In this document: piece after piece, positions 31,851-43,556 of the stretch | Numbering within the stretch: position 1 is the stretch's first letter | How the letters are laid out: each line of letters starts with the position of its first letter | Assembly (NCBI GenBank): GCA_920105625.2 | Contig: OV050032.1 | Span: 199,895,291 to 199,959,290, forward strand | Source: Clusia tigrina | Lineage: Eukaryota; Arthropoda; Insecta; Diptera; Clusiidae | Length of the DNA: 64,000 nucleotides | Direction: 5' to 3' | Notes under the pieces: generated by a model | Database searches by the model: none | The model's input: only the letters and a program-made list of their open reading frames with translations | Told to the model about the DNA's origin: nothing | Position numbers and translations under genes: made by a program

Positions 31851-33579
31851 TGTGACTTGCTAGAGATGCTAAACAAAGAGGACTGCCTTCGGACATCTAC
31901 ATTGATTTGGAGATTAAACCCTAGCTATATTGTAGACTGGCCAGATCGCTCGGGATATATTCCACGTTGTAAGTGTATTGCCTAATACCGGATACGCCAT
32001 CATAAACACCCTTTCAACTACGGCTTCGGCAGTTAATGAAGTCCACAGATGTGACACACGACTCATACAAAGTATACTTAGAAGCTGATGTGATACTCCA
32101 GGAGTGACGAAAAGAGGCTCACGGATATAATTTGGTTATGCACACATCCTCCGACTATTTGTATCCTTTCACACAAAGTAGCAAAGTTGTTCCACAAACT
32201 CCTCTCCTCTGTACCAGGCTTCTAGAAGTACGAGTATAAATATTAATTTTCAATTTAAATTCACACGCCCAATTGCTCCGGAACGACCACGAGGATGTTC
32301 TGCACTGCATACTCTTGGTAAGATTGTTAAAAAGTTTTTAAAGTCGGGTTAACAAAAAAAAAAAATAATTACGCTTTCATTAAAAATGCAAAGCAGCTGC
32401 AAATAGGAGGCGGTGGAAGGCAGTTTGCGAACACTACTTATATTTACTTCGTTACAAATTTTGTGGCTTCCACCCACACACTCCCACATATGCCTGCACA
32501 CAATCGTACAGCAACAGAGTTGCTTCGTCTCCGCGTGGCGCAGCAAGGATAACAAACTTAGGACCGGAGTAAAGCACATAAAATTACTCGCACACGGGCA
32601 GGCGAGTAGTGGGGGTGTGGGTGCGTGGCTGCGCCACTAACGTCGCGTTAACATGTGGGCCGAGCGCACTGCTGCTCAAATATGCACGGAGCACGGTCAT
32701 AAAATGAAATAAAATAAAAATTTTACTACTATTTGCGAGAGCTCCACGTAAGCGTTTCTTTTTGGCTCGGTCTGAGGGAGCTAAGTAAGGGTATTTAGTG
32801 ATTATTTTTAAGTACACACAAGTTTTCAAGTTTTCTGGTGAATTACGAGTAAATGAGTACATGTCCCTCGGTGCTTGCAGCTGTGTGAGTGTGTGCGTGG
32901 TACCTCAGCGCTGTAAGTGTGCGGCAGGAGGGTAGCTCGTGGGTAGCGATAAATTGTACGGAATGCTCGCATTCGAATTAGTACTCGTAGCTACCTTTGG
33001 AGTTGCTTCAAGTACGCCATTCATTAATTTCGCAATTAATATGCATTTAAATACTTAAGCGCAATTTCGTTTCTTGCGCAATTTCTACTAAATAGAGAAA
33101 ATTCGCTTCGTAGCTCTAATAAACTACATTTCATACACTGTAAAAAGGGAAGTTACTATCGTCCTGTAAACATTTACAGATAATTGTGTTCATTTCTGGA
33201 ACTCCAGAATACATCACAAAACAAATGAAGACTTAAATGGACTATTGACAGACAGGTAACTACAAAACTACCGTTAGATTAACTCATCCTTAACATTATA
33301 TGCGATTGACTTCCTCGCAGCCTTGATGCCTGCTTAACAAAGTCCACACTTGTAAGAAGATTGTACTGAAAGTCTTATTTAATTCTCATTAAAAAAGTCC
33401 CCGGACTGGAGCAACTCCTAAATCAGATACCATTTCACACAATCGAGCATAATTTGTATCCTATGCTCAAGATCTGCGACAATGCCATCAACCACAAAAC
33501 TAATTGAACTCAAATTGCTTAATTTTGATTTCCATTTATTTAATTTCAATCAGTCCAACTGGACATTCAGTATTACTTA
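31851..33579. other. Non-coding, nothing recognised
   Basis: Mostly unique sequence; short frames on both strands (32349-32862, 33482-33760) lack domains or splice support. Left part may hold unrecognised LINE debris. Confidence 0.45.
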
Positions 33580-33581
33580 TA

Positions 33582-34874
33582 CGAGGAGTACTATTTATAT
33601 TTCGGGAATAACAAATAATAACAAACGTTTTGAAATGAAAACGGCTTTTCTTGGTTTTCAAAATATTCCCCTTGATGGTCAACACACTTTTGCATTCGTT
33701 CAAACCATTTGTCATAGCAGTTTTTCCATTCCTCTTGAGACACCTCCAAAGCATGGTTTTTGAACGCTTCAACTGCTTCTTCGGCGCTCGTAAATCGTTG
33801 ACCACGCAGTTTACCTTTGATATTCGGGAACAAGAAGAAGTCATTGGGTGCCAAATCAGGACTGTACGGAAGATGAGTCATCAATTCGATGTTTTCACTG
33901 CTCAAAAATGCACCTGTTTGACGAGATGAGGGAGAGCTCGCATTGTCATGATGGAGAATGATTCGTCTTTGGCGGTTGGTTTTACGAATTTATCCGAAGA
34001 CTTCCAGCAAACAAATGGTCGTGTACCACTCACAATTGACCGTCCTACGTTGCTCAAGCGGAACAGTGGCCACATGACCCATTCGGCCGAAGAAACAGGT
34101 GACCATTTGCTTCGCTGTGCTTCTTCCACGAACAACTTTTGTTGGATTTAGCTCGCCTTGGAATAGCCACACGGTTGATTGTTGTTTTGTTTCCGGCTCA
34201 TACGCATATATCCATGATTCGTTACCTGTCACGATTTTATACACGTCTTTTGAAGCACCACGGTCGAAGTTTTTAATAATTTCCTTACATCAATTAACAC
34301 GAGCCCTTTTTTGAACGATTGTCAAATTATGTGGAATCCAACGCGAACAAATCTTTTTTACATCCAAATGTTCATGCAATATTGAATGTCTGGAAGTGGA
34401 AGTAATGCCCAAGGTGTCCTCTATCTCACTATATGTCACATGACGATCTTGCATTATCAGTTCAGGCACTGCATCGATGTTTTGTGGCACAACAACCGAT
34501 TTTGGACGACCTTCATGGAGGTCGTCGGCGACCGAACTACGACCACGATTGAATTCACTATACCAACGATATACTGTGGTTTTTGATGGTGCTCTATCGC
34601 CATACAAAGAACTGAGTTCATCGACACATTCTTGTTGAGATAATCCTCGTCGAAAGTTGTGAAAAATAATCCACCGAAAACCTTCTCTTGAAATTTCCAT
34701 TTTTGTGCCAAATTGATTTTCTCAACTCACTGTAAACAATACAAATAGCACTTGTACATCAATACGTTGTGAGTACGTTAATGCTAAAAAATGTCAAACT
34801 TTATTATGGTGTTGCCAGATTTTAGCTATTGACATTAGTGTTGCCAGTTCCCGAAATATAAATAGTACCCCTCG
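33582..34874 (-). mobile_element. DD34D mariner, full-length, decayed
   Basis: 1293 bp between terminal inverted repeats (CGAGGAGTACTATTTATATT at left, complement of CGAGGGGTACTATTTATATT at right, continuing TTCGGGAA). TA flanks at 33580-33581 and 34875-34876. The inverted repeats are about 97 percent identical over 28 bp, so the ends are better kept than the gene. Confidence 0.93.
33591..34700 (-). pseudogene. Mariner DD34D transposase, catalytic Asp lost
   Basis: 34290-34700: MEISREGFRWIIFHNFRRGL, TTVYRWYSEFNRGRSSVADD, the helix-turn-helix part. 33990-34244: KIVTGNESWIYAYEPETKQQ; the family has TGDESW, so the first catalytic Asp is Asn. Then LEVFG and a stop, HHDNASSPSS (second Asp) and YSPDLAPNDFFLF (third Asp, 34 residues on). 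The C-terminal EEWKNCYDKWFERMQKCVDH follows. A frame change near 34280, a stop near 33988 and the Asn all disable it. Confidence 0.92.
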
Positions 34875-34876
34875 TA

Positions 34877-35008
34877 TTCTTTTTAATTAAGAATATGTTC
34901 TTCTATTATTGCCGTTACTACAGGTTATTATAATCCAGTAGAGCTGAGCCGATACTTCTGTAAGAGAGCTGTAAGCATATTTGCCTTAAGAGCCCGCTCT
35001 GCTTCTAA
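34877..35008. other. Short spacer
   Basis: No feature recognised between the mariner and LINE N2. Confidence 0.4.
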
Positions 35009-35225
35009 CTAGAGCCGCGCGCCGACAGAAGAGATGTTCCGCAGTTTTCTTCGCCTCTTTATCCCCACGGCTTCTGCACTATTCATGAGAGAATACTCCC
35101 AGCCTGAGAGCATAGCTGCCGAATAGCCAATGACAAGCCACAACCTTAGAGATAACTCCTCTCGACAGGCTAAGCAAGTCTCTAGATTCTTTCCACTCAA
35201 GCTCCGGCCACATTAGCCAAGTCGT
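35009..35225 (-). mobile_element. LINE N, zinc-knuckle region (N2)
   Basis: The minus strand reads LSRGVISKVVACHWLFG-like sequence, WEYSLMNSAEAVGIK in a shifted frame and the knuckle remnants. Aligned with N1 it shows a short acidic stretch, i.e. the state before the GAG expansion. Confidence 0.75.
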
Positions 35226-35640
35226 TATGCAAGTGCCTTCGTCTGCCCAAGACCTATTGGCCTCACGCCGAAGGAGCAGAATGAGGCCGTCTTAGCTGGA
35301 TGGGTGGGAGATTACAGGAACTGAAACGAAGTGGAAAACAACAAAAGGATACCCTCAAGCTTAACATGGACAAGGGAAACCCTGTCACACATGGAGAAGT
35401 GCAAGCGACCGAGACCACGCCAGAAGGAGCAGAAGGAAACCGTCTTTGCTGAAGGCCGTTTTTGCTGAAGGCCGTTTTTGCTGAAGGCAGTTTTTGCTGA
35501 AGGCCGTCTTTGCAGCCGTCTTCGCTGGAGGACGTCTTTGCTGGGGCCATTTTGTCACTGAGATTACAGGAACCGAAAAGAAGTAGAAAACAGCAAAAGC
35601 AACGCAATCACTCTTAAGTTAAACATGAAATCCCAAAATT
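35226..35640. repeat. Repetitive segment with ~20-bp units
   Basis: GCTGAAGGCCGTTTTT recurs four times at 35449-35520, followed by looser GCTGGAGGACGTCTTTGCTG copies to 35548. ACAGGAA(C)CGAAA(C)GAAGT(A/G)GAAAAC appears at 35314-35340 and 35568-35592, so the array lies inside a larger duplication. No protein homology. Confidence 0.7.
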
Positions 35641-35671
35641 TTTCAGTCTTTAACAATAAAATATTTTTTTG

Positions 35672-35677
35672 TTTATT
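35672..35677 (-). terminator. fz: Candidate distal poly(A) signal of frizzled
   Basis: AATAAA on the minus strand at the left edge of the AT-rich region that follows the fz stop. Other AATAAA hexamers lie at 36165-36170 and 36376-36381. Which is used is unknown; this one would give a 3' UTR of about 1.85 kb. Confidence 0.4.
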
Positions 35678-37149
35678 TATAATTTTTTGTTTTGTTTCTT
35701 ACAATGACAATTAATTTTACTACAATTTTGAAACATACTTTAGGTGTAGCGTAGTCGTAGTTGGAATTAAAATCAGAAGTACTCAAAAATTTACAAAGTT
35801 CACAAATATTACTCATAAATTTGTCAATAAATGCCAACGATTTGGTTCCGAAAAGTAACAATTTAAAATTACGTACATTTTGATAAGATTGTGTGTGTTT
35901 TTTTAGTGTATTTTTGTTTGTTTTACTTGCAATGAGCGCGCAGTATAAATTATTATTATTACATTTTGTACAATAGATCGATCAAAAGAGACAAAAAACA
36001 AACAAAAAAATTGGTCATCAACAATTCTAGACTCGGTGTTTCGTTTTGTATACATTTGTGTAGAAAATATGTAAATACATGTAAAAAAATGGCAGTTAAA
36101 TTATCGTAGTACTCGTACATAGTTAAATTTAATTTAATGGGGTTTGAGAAATTTTGTACAAAAATTTATTTAAACAAAAAACAATTATAAGAAAATATGT
36201 ACTTAAATTATGACTACAACGTCATTGCGTTAACTTTAAAAAGTGGTTGTTCGTGTTAATTTCAATGTTTCAACTAAAAAGCAAATGAAAAGAGTCTTCA
36301 AATTGTTTAAAACTAAACGATTTTAGCACATGGAGGACGTTTTTTTACTGTATTTGAATAATCGTACAAATTCACTTTATTTTTTACAAACATTTAATTA
36401 ATAAATTTAGTACTAAAAGTAGTTAAATTAAGGAGAAAGTCAAATGAGTCAAAACTGCAGTGACTGTGGCATGCGAGCGAGTCTGCCTGCGCGAGTCACT
36501 CAATTTTCACTCAATTGATTTTTGTTCACTTTTTACACAAATAACTTTGAGTTTAGCTTTAAAACTAAGATTAGGGCACATGTAAAGCTTTTACAACTAT
36601 AAACTATATATATATATATATATACTCGTATATATTATATATTTTTACTCAACTCCGCTCTTGTGTTCAATTACGATTAATTTAATTGCTTAAAAGTAGG
36701 TTCAAAGAATTTGATTTCGTGTGAAATTGAGTGTAAATGAAGCTGCGAAAAATAAAACTAATCATAATTTAAAATGTAGCAAATCAACTCACACAACACA
36801 CTCAAACCTAAACTCAAATTAAAACACACTCAACTCAATTCATTACAATTAAACTCAACTTACTATTTAAAGAATGATAAAAGCAAAATAAAGGAGAGGG
36901 AAAAGATTATCAGAAACAGACAAATTGGTTAAAATAAAACTAGAAAAATTATACATAAAGTGTAAAATTTGATATCACTCAAAGCGATTGAGCAATATTC
37001 CATTTGATACATATGTGGAGGTGTGTGTGTGTGAACACTCCATTTCTTTGTTTTCACTACTAACAATTAATAATGTTTAATTTTGTTTTTTTTACACAAT
37101 GTTGTCGCTTATGTTAAGCTTTATAAACAAACACTTAGAGAAAGAAAAA
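35678..37149 (-). other. fz: Probable 3' UTR of frizzled
   Basis: AT-rich, free of LINE or mariner remnants, unlike the DNA on both sides, and continuous with the fz stop codon. A (TA)n run lies at 36607-36625. The lack of transposon debris over 1.5 kb supports transcript sequence under constraint, but this is inference. Confidence 0.55.
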
Positions 37150-37525
37150 ATATTTGAGGGCATTTTTAATGCGTTTCACTCAAATAATATTTGAGGGCAT
37201 TTTGTATGCGTTTCACTCAAATAATATTTGACGGGATTTTGTATGCGTTTCACTCAAATAATATTTGAGGGCATTTTTTATGCGTTTCACTCAAATAATA
37301 TTTGAGGGCATTTTTTATGCATTTCACTCAAATAATATTTGAGGGCATTTTTCATGCGTTTCACTCAAATAATATTAGAGGGCATTTTTTATGCGTTTCA
37401 CTCAAATAATATTTGAGGGCATTTTTAATGCGTTTCACTCAAATAATATTTGAGGGCATTTTGTATGCGTTTCACTCAAATAATATTTGAGGGCATTTTT
37501 TATGCGTTTCACTCAAATAATATTT
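37150..37525. repeat. 37-bp minisatellite, ten units, just after the fz stop
   Basis: The unit ATTTGAGGGCATTTTTTATG plus CGTTTCACTCAAATAAT repeats ten times. At each junction CTCAAAT-AAT-ATTTGAG forms a 7-bp inverted repeat with a 3-base loop. The first unit in transcript sense lies about 17 bp after the stop codon. Units differ at the T run (GTATG, TTATG, AATG) and few other positions. Confidence 0.95.
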
Positions 37526-37541
37526 GCTCTTTTGGAGCCAT

Positions 37542-38071
37542 CTAAACGTATGCTTGGGCACGTGTCCTGGGATCTTTGCCTTGCAGTCGTTCCACAAAAT
37601 TGCGCCAGCTGACCATTGTTTTACTTGAGTACAGCCACACGCTCGATGTTACACCCACAAGCATTGAGCACAAATATTTGACCATGTAAATCTGAAATAT
37701 CGGACGCGCTTCAGAACCATCGCTGCGCGCCATCGGACAGGGAATGGAGAACCGTTTGCATATGTCGCGATGCCATTGTATCATCCACTCATCCAAATTG
37801 TAGTACTCGTAGAACAGACAGCCGAGAAATCCGAGAGCCGGCAATATGAACAGACCCGAGAAGAAGCCGATACGCATCATCAAGCGCTCCAGCTTGTCCG
37901 TACGTTTGCCATCAGTTTTCATTACGGTCCTTATGCGGAAAAGTGATACGAAGCCAGCGAGCAAGAACAGAGCGCCAATCGAGAGATACACGCATAGTGG
38001 CAATATGAGAAATACTCCAAGCGAATGAGTGTCCAGTTGACCAACGAAACAAACGCCCGAGAGGATGTCGC
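37542..38071 (-). CDS. fz: Frizzled (Fz) receptor, last coding exon
   Basis: Frizzled is the seven-pass Wnt/planar-polarity receptor of the plasma membrane. This exon gives its last 175 residues. It starts after TTCATTTACAG| in phase (second base of a Gly codon), GDILSGVCFVGQLDTHSLG. Helix 5 is about LGVFLILPLCVYLSIGALFL, helix 6 GFFSGLFILPALGFLGCLF, helix 7 YMVKYLCSMLVGVTSSVWLY. The loop after helix 5 has FRIRTVMKTDGKRTDKLERL. KTMVSW is the KTxxxW motif that binds Dishevelled, and the protein ends RTRAQAYV, a PDZ-type tail as in Drosophila Fz. Near-identity to Drosophila Fz (Fz2 has a different, longer tail) supports the symbol. Upstream exons lie beyond 64000 or were not recognised between. 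Confidence 0.97.
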
Positions 38072-38239
38072 CTGTAAATGAAAAAACCAGAAGAAATGTG
38101 ATTAGTTTATCAATTAGATAAGAGAATGCACTTAAACTAAAGAATTTTATGGGAAAAAAGGGAAACTTGTGGATTTATTGACTGAAAATATCAAGTTTAT
38201 TAAATTGCAGTGTAAATGAACATGGCATTTGATTGGTTG

Positions 38240-38520
38240 ATGGCTTCAGGATGAGCGTCGTTTTCAATCCCTAAAAATGCACACGCGAGAAGACATGCGA
38301 AGCTGCGTTAGTAGGCTGGTTGAGGTTCTCGTGTGCAAGAGGTATATAACCAACTGCACAATTGACATCGGAATCAGTAAACATGTCATCAGTGAAAAAG
38401 TGAAAGTGACCAAGTGAACATCGGAGTAGCAGCAGCAGTGAAACAGTGAGCGTACCCGAAAGTGAACATCGTAGTAGCAAATCAGCTAACCAGTGACAGT
38501 GAACCAGTGACTACTCACTA
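38240..38520 (+). mobile_element. Promoter-bearing repeat S, copy 1 (LTR-like)
   Basis: About 280 bp match 53736-54060 (inverted there): GAGCGTCG, CACGCGAGAAG-CATGCG, TATATAA, TGCACA-TTGACATC, AAAGTGACCAAGTGAA, CGAAAGTGAACATCGTAGTA. The CAGTGA-rich stretch after the start site resembles the transcribed leader of an LTR element or LINE 5' UTR. No terminal repeats could be fixed. Confidence 0.7.
38343..38378 (+). promoter_or_regulatory. TATA box and initiator of repeat S1
   Basis: TATATAA at 38343-38349 and TCAGT at 38374-38378, with 33 bp from the first T to the initiator A, the normal pol II spacing in flies. The same spacing is kept in S2. Confidence 0.6.
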
Positions 38521-38885
38521 ATGACTTAATGCCTTATACTATGTCAGTGATCAAGGATCAGCGATGTAAGTGTATATCCTCATTCTCACTTTCATAGTGC
38601 GGCGCGGTACTACGCGGTCTTTACAGCAAACCTAATATTATCCTCGTTTGGATTTTTGGGTACAGGCACATTGGAGGCAATTAGATTGCCAACGATGAGT
38701 CGGTGTTACCACTCTCTCATCAGAACCAATTGAGTTTCTCATAGGTAAGATGGTGGTCATAGGTGACATTTGATCTCATTTCACGACAGCCGATTGCTAG
38801 CAATTTTGAGAACCTCATATCCCTCCCTTTTATAGGTGATAGAAACATGACCCTTAGCTATTAAGTGGATGAAGTATCTTTTGTA

Positions 38886-38995
38886 TTTAGGTTTTCGTGG
38901 CAGCCAAGTCTACAGACCAACTCACTCAGACCACAATGGCTCGATGGCGATACCAACATGCAACACTATCTTACTCGTGAAACCATTTCGAGATC
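38886..38995 (-). repeat. Dispersed repeat O, partial copy 3
   Basis: Inverted relative to copies 1 and 2: GACCAACTCACTCAGACCAC, GGCGATACCA, CTCGTGAAACCATTTCGAG. It directly abuts LINE D2. Confidence 0.7.
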
Positions 38996-39620
38996 CTCAT
39001 AAACGGCAGGATTTGTCTGATCTTTTGTATTTAAACCCAAATCGATACTGGCACTTCTGAGAAAGGATTGCAGAACGGTAGTAGGAATACTCACAGGTCA
39101 CTGTCTAACATCGGTACACGCTAAAAGGATGGGATTCACACACAACAATGAATGGAGAAAATGTGGGGAGCAAGGCACAAGAGAAACTTTGGAGCATCTA
39201 CTATGCCTATGCCCCGCCATATCTGAAGCGCGCTTATCACATCTAGGAACCCCCTGGTTTGAAGGACTAGAAGAGGTCGCACAACTAGGGACAGTTTCTC
39301 TCTTCAGATTTGCTAAGAGCGTTTCCCTGTTCAACGATTCATACTATAGCTCTTAAATAGATATCCATCTGGCACCGCAAAGGACCTTGTAGGTCTATGT
39401 GTGTAGTGTCTCTCTTAAGATTCGTTAAAAACATTTGTCTTTTAAACGATAAATATGGCATTTCCTAGAACGACACTCATCTGTCATTGCTTGGGACCTA
39501 TGGGTATCCTTTCAAGCCACTATAGCTACTATTGCTTTTAAATGGATATCCATCTGGCACCGCAAAGGACCTTGTAGGTCTATGTGTGGCCTTCACGGTC
39601 GGCCAGTCTAACCGAACCTA
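38996..39620 (+). mobile_element. LINE D, zinc-knuckle and 3' end (D2)
   Basis: The plus strand reads ERIAERVVGILTGHCLTSVH-like codons, then MGFTHNNEWRKCGEQGTRET and LEHLLCLCPAISEARLSHLG (the knuckle, first Cys changed to Trp context), then TPWFEGLEEVAQLGTVSLFR and FNDSYYSS with stop at 39354. The 3' UTR motif ATATCCATCTGGCACCGCAA occurs at 39361 and again at 39543, the second copy ending in CTAACCGAACCTAAC, so two 3' ends are juxtaposed. Confidence 0.88.
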
Positions 39621-39742
39621 ACATATTTAAGACAAGTTGCAAAATAGTTGCAGTTGCAATAGGAGTGAAGTAGCTCCCTTATTGGAATTTTTACGGAGCT
39701 ATCAAACACATAGACCATTTATTTTGGTGCTTATATATGGGA

Positions 39743-39777
<35 letters not shown>
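39743..39777. repeat. (CAT)n microsatellite
   Basis: About twelve perfect CAT triplets. May be the tail of a LINE P-like insertion on the minus strand, but the conserved C-terminus is not next to it. Confidence 0.9.
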
Positions 39778-41309
39778 ATCTCAAATACATGATCTTTTCC
39801 TGGGAATTCACGGTATACGAGTATATTCACATAGCATAGGCAATATTTATAAGCATAGGTGCAGAAAACTTCTTGAGATAAGAAGATAGAATACAATGGA
39901 GCAATAATTTGACTGAGAGCCTAGTTGCAACGTGGTTGATACTTTGAGAGCTCATACTTCCCTGCCTCATCTAATTCTACTCCAAATTGCACAACTGAAT
40001 GAATCTCTGCTTCCATATTGTGTGCTGGTGTTCAAAACAATTGCTATCACTTATTTACAACAACCATGCTATGCTTCCATCCTTCCTATTTCCTAACTAT
40101 ATCTGTTACTTTATCACTACGTCGATCACGTGATGTTATGTTGCAATCAGTTTTGTTTTTGATTTTCCCCGCTTAGAGGCATTGAATTAAGCAATTTCCT
40201 CTAAGCTAAATTAAGTAATGCAGGGAAGCTCCGAGAGGGGAAAAAAGCAATTAACTTGTTGCAACAAATTAAAAGTTAAATAATTATTTTTCGTTAACGC
40301 CACAAACATGCAATAAAATAATTAAAAATAAAGAAACGTAGCATCGAAATGAGTCTGTACCAAATTTGTAATCACATGTGGCAACGCTGGAGCAGAACAA
40401 ATGCGTGACTATGTGATGCGGCAAGAGTGAGAATTATGCGGCCAGAGGCGATAAAGCAGCGGAAAAAGAAAGAAAAAATATTGTATAATATTAATAATGA
40501 AAAGAAGAAAGAAAAAATACATAAAAATTAGTGTGCTGCGAATCAATTTTTCCCCCACACACAAATGGAAAGCAGAAAGCTGAGCTGAGAAGCGCCTCGC
40601 GGCTAAATGCGCCGCCATACACACCACATGCCACATTAGCAGAGGTTCATGCCGCCCGAAGCTGGGGCTGGAGCTGGAGCAGCAACGGCAGCTAAAGAAG
40701 ATTAATTTCGGTACATTGTATAACTTCATTGATGCGGAATAAAACGCTCATTTGTACGGCCATATGTGCTTAAAACGCTCCACATGCGAACACATGCTGC
40801 AGTGTACGAGTGTAAGTACCCACAAGGAAAGTGGCGATGGCTGTAGTAATCCCACTTACTTCCTAAAGGACGGTCAGCTGAGGAGAGTATTTAAGGGGAG
40901 GGTATTTAAGGGGAGGGTATTTCAGGAGAGGGTATTTAAGGGGAAACCAATCCAGTGGGGGAGCATATAGCAGAGCAAATGATGTAGGGATAGACAAACG
41001 GAGTTGGCCACATTTCCTCTAGATGTGCCCAAGCGCCTTACTTAGAAATCGATAGTGCTGGTGATTGGGTTAATCAACCCTAAATCTGGAATATACTACA
41101 AAATTATAGAGCTAGTTCTGAAATGTTGCTCTTTACAAAACGTGGCTGCAGACAGGAAAGCATGTCTCTCAATCGTCTCTGGAAGTGATACCCCATATTT
41201 ATCATGGTCAGATTTGAGAGGATCGAAAGCTAGTGAAAGAGTATATGAAAAAATCAACTACACGAATGATTGTAACTTCTTTTCTACGCAAAACTTATAT
41301 AGACTTTGT
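39778..41309. other. Non-coding; short GGGAGGGTATTTAAG repeat
   Basis: A 14-15 bp repeat (GGGGAGGGTATTTAAG) occurs four times at 40883-40945. Otherwise AT-rich intron-like DNA of presumably fz. Confidence 0.45.
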
Positions 41310-41690
41310 TAATGTAATGTTAAGGATTGGGCTATCGCCCTTAGGCACTGAGATCTATTGTGTCAGCCCATTCCTTCAATTAATAATTACTGTGCTCAGG
41401 AATTGAATCAGACCAGTCTGCGATGCTTGCCGAGGTCCGAGAAAATGTTTGCCGAGGTGCTTTTCAGGCCAGTCTGCGATGTTTGCGTCAGGTCGTCATC
41501 TCCGAGAAAATGTTTGCCGAGATGCTTTACTCTTGTTTGTGCAAGAGCCGGGCAAGTGGCGATTAGATGCCCCATAGACTCATCATCTTCTAGGCAAAAT
41601 CTACATAATTCCCATTCTGTGCAGGTGCTCATTGCAGGGGAAAGTGACCCGTCAACGCACCGCAGTTGATTTTTTCTCAGTGATAGGACC
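41310..41690 (-). mobile_element. LINE H, zinc-knuckle and 3' end (H2)
   Basis: The minus strand reads ELCRFCLEDDESMGHLIATC, PALAQTRVKHLGKHFLGDDD, LTQTSQTGLKSTSANIF and then a partial second unit before the 3' UTR (GGAATGGGCTGACACAATAG, TTAACATTACATT). H1 at 54185-55205 has the same end with more copies of the duplicated block. Confidence 0.88.
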
Positions 41691-42849
41691 TTTTCTTGTT
41701 CGTGGAAGGGAGTTTCAATACTGCGTTAGGAATAAAAGTGAAGATACGTGTGAGTATCGATTGATACATCTCAATAATTAACAACTCACGTATCCACTTT
41801 TAGTCTAAAAGAATAACAAATTGAGTTCAAAAGGAGTTAGCACTTCATCTCAAGGAAGAGCTCTGCTAGTAATGCTAGAATACTATATGAAATCTATTGG
41901 GTACGAGTATATAGTATATACATATATACAATTTCATATATAAACTTATGTAAAAGGAATAATCACACACATGCTAGAAATATATTAAACGCCACTGTAC
42001 ATAAACACAACACACTTTTGTGCTATGAAAATGAACTTTCGTCCTGATGGGAATTCTGTTTTGTGTCATGTACGAGTATGGATGCCGTTGTTAAAAGGCA
42101 AATGTCCGCTTACTGAAGGAGCATAACATGTGTTCTTATAAAAAAAGAAGGCATATCTCAGCAGTAAACAAAGTCAGTATATTGCGGTGTCAACAAAGTT
42201 GGCGACCCCCGATGGCCTGCCGTTTGTTCTCTCATTTCCTGCACACATTTAATGTAACGAAGTCAATTGCGGAGCCCGGGTGCAAATTTTATAGTAAATG
42301 GTTCCAGAGCTGACACGACACTGTACTAGACTGGTTGATTAGAGTACTAACAGAGACTGTCGATATTGGTTTAAGAAAAATGCATTCATGACATAAGCAA
42401 GAACTTTCGAGTAGCTGACAAAATTGATTTGCCTGAGTTGCCAACTCAACGATGGATAAAAATTTATGCTGACCACTGACAATTTTTGTAACTAAAGCAT
42501 CGGGAAGATGTCACAACAAACATCGTACATAATAAAATTATTTACGATGCCAAAATGGCTGTTCTTGAAAAGACGAAACTACTCGTATGTATCCATACTT
42601 GTGTCTATGTTACGAGGCCATGAGTATAGATGCTGTTGCTACAGGCCCATAAGCTATTAATCTACTAGTATGATTAGGAATGGAATCGTCTTATTTATAG
42701 ATAAAAATAGTTGGCATTGCCATGAAGTATTGTCCTTTAATAGAAGTGGCAAGTCCGCGCTTTTAAAATTGCCCTACGGTTGTATGCCAATACAGAACCG
42801 ATTTGTATAGTGACAAATTGTCGCCGTTTGCTGCCTTTAAAAACTTCAT
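41691..42849. other. Non-coding, nothing recognised
   Basis: Unique AT-rich sequence with scattered TACGAGTAT words typical of these flies. No gene. Confidence 0.45.
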
Positions 42850-43140
42850 CTTTAAAGTCTTCATCTTTAAAACCCAGACATCCGCCCTCTGCGACCTACT
42901 GGGAAGCATGCTAGACTCACAGCTCCGTCAAGGATGGGAAATGACCTTTCCGAAACCTTTAATACTGAACAAGGTTACAGACAAGGCGCCCCGCTATCCT
43001 GTGATCTCTTCAACTTCATCATGGAGGGGATGCTACGAAAGGCCGGTGTTTAACGCAATGGCACCATTTTCTACAGAGGTGTCCAGCTCTTTGGGTACGC
43101 TGATGATATCAATATTATCGGCCGAACCTAGAGAGATGTT

Positions 43141-43245
43141 TTTTTTTTTTTTTTTTTTTTTTGTCGGAACAATCTAGTAAGCGCAGCACTCAGACAAAGT
43201 ATATATCCATTGTACTGCACTTAAGGTTCCCTTTTACTCTGTTTT
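43141..43245 (-). mobile_element. 105-bp poly(A) retroposon in LINE I
   Basis: AGAGAGATGTT flanks it at 43130-43140 and 43246-43256. On the minus strand it ends in 22 A residues after GATTGTTCCGAC. Its inner part (ACAATGGATATATAC, GTCTGAGTGCTG) resembles the 3' motif of other LINEs in the window, so it is probably a truncated 3' end of another LINE family. Confidence 0.85.
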
Positions 43246-43556
43246 AGAGAGATGTTACTGCTGTTTTCAATGCTATTGAAAAGGAATCATCCAAAGTGGG
43301 CCTGACGAAAAACGAGGGCAAAACGAACTATATGCTGTCTCCATACAGTGGAGCGCGGCGTCTAGGCTCTCACGGTTCAGCGGGCAACTACAACTTTGAA
43401 GTAGTCAAGGAATTTGCATACCTTGGCACCGCCGTTCGCACCAATAATGAGGTCAGTCTGGAGATGAAGCGAGGAATCACAATTGCTAATAGATGTTATT
43501 ATGGTCTCAGCAAGCAATGGTGTTGCAGAGCCCTCGCTCGAAGGGCCCTCGACGAA

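Noticed and set aside
37150..37525. Possible CRISPR array or piRNA-like cluster in the fz 3' region
   Set aside because: Again there are no spacers; every base belongs to the 37-bp unit.
42803..43177. A 124-residue plus-strand frame ending in a Phe run
   Set aside because: It is an out-of-frame reading of LINE I RT that runs into the T22 tract of the retroposon.
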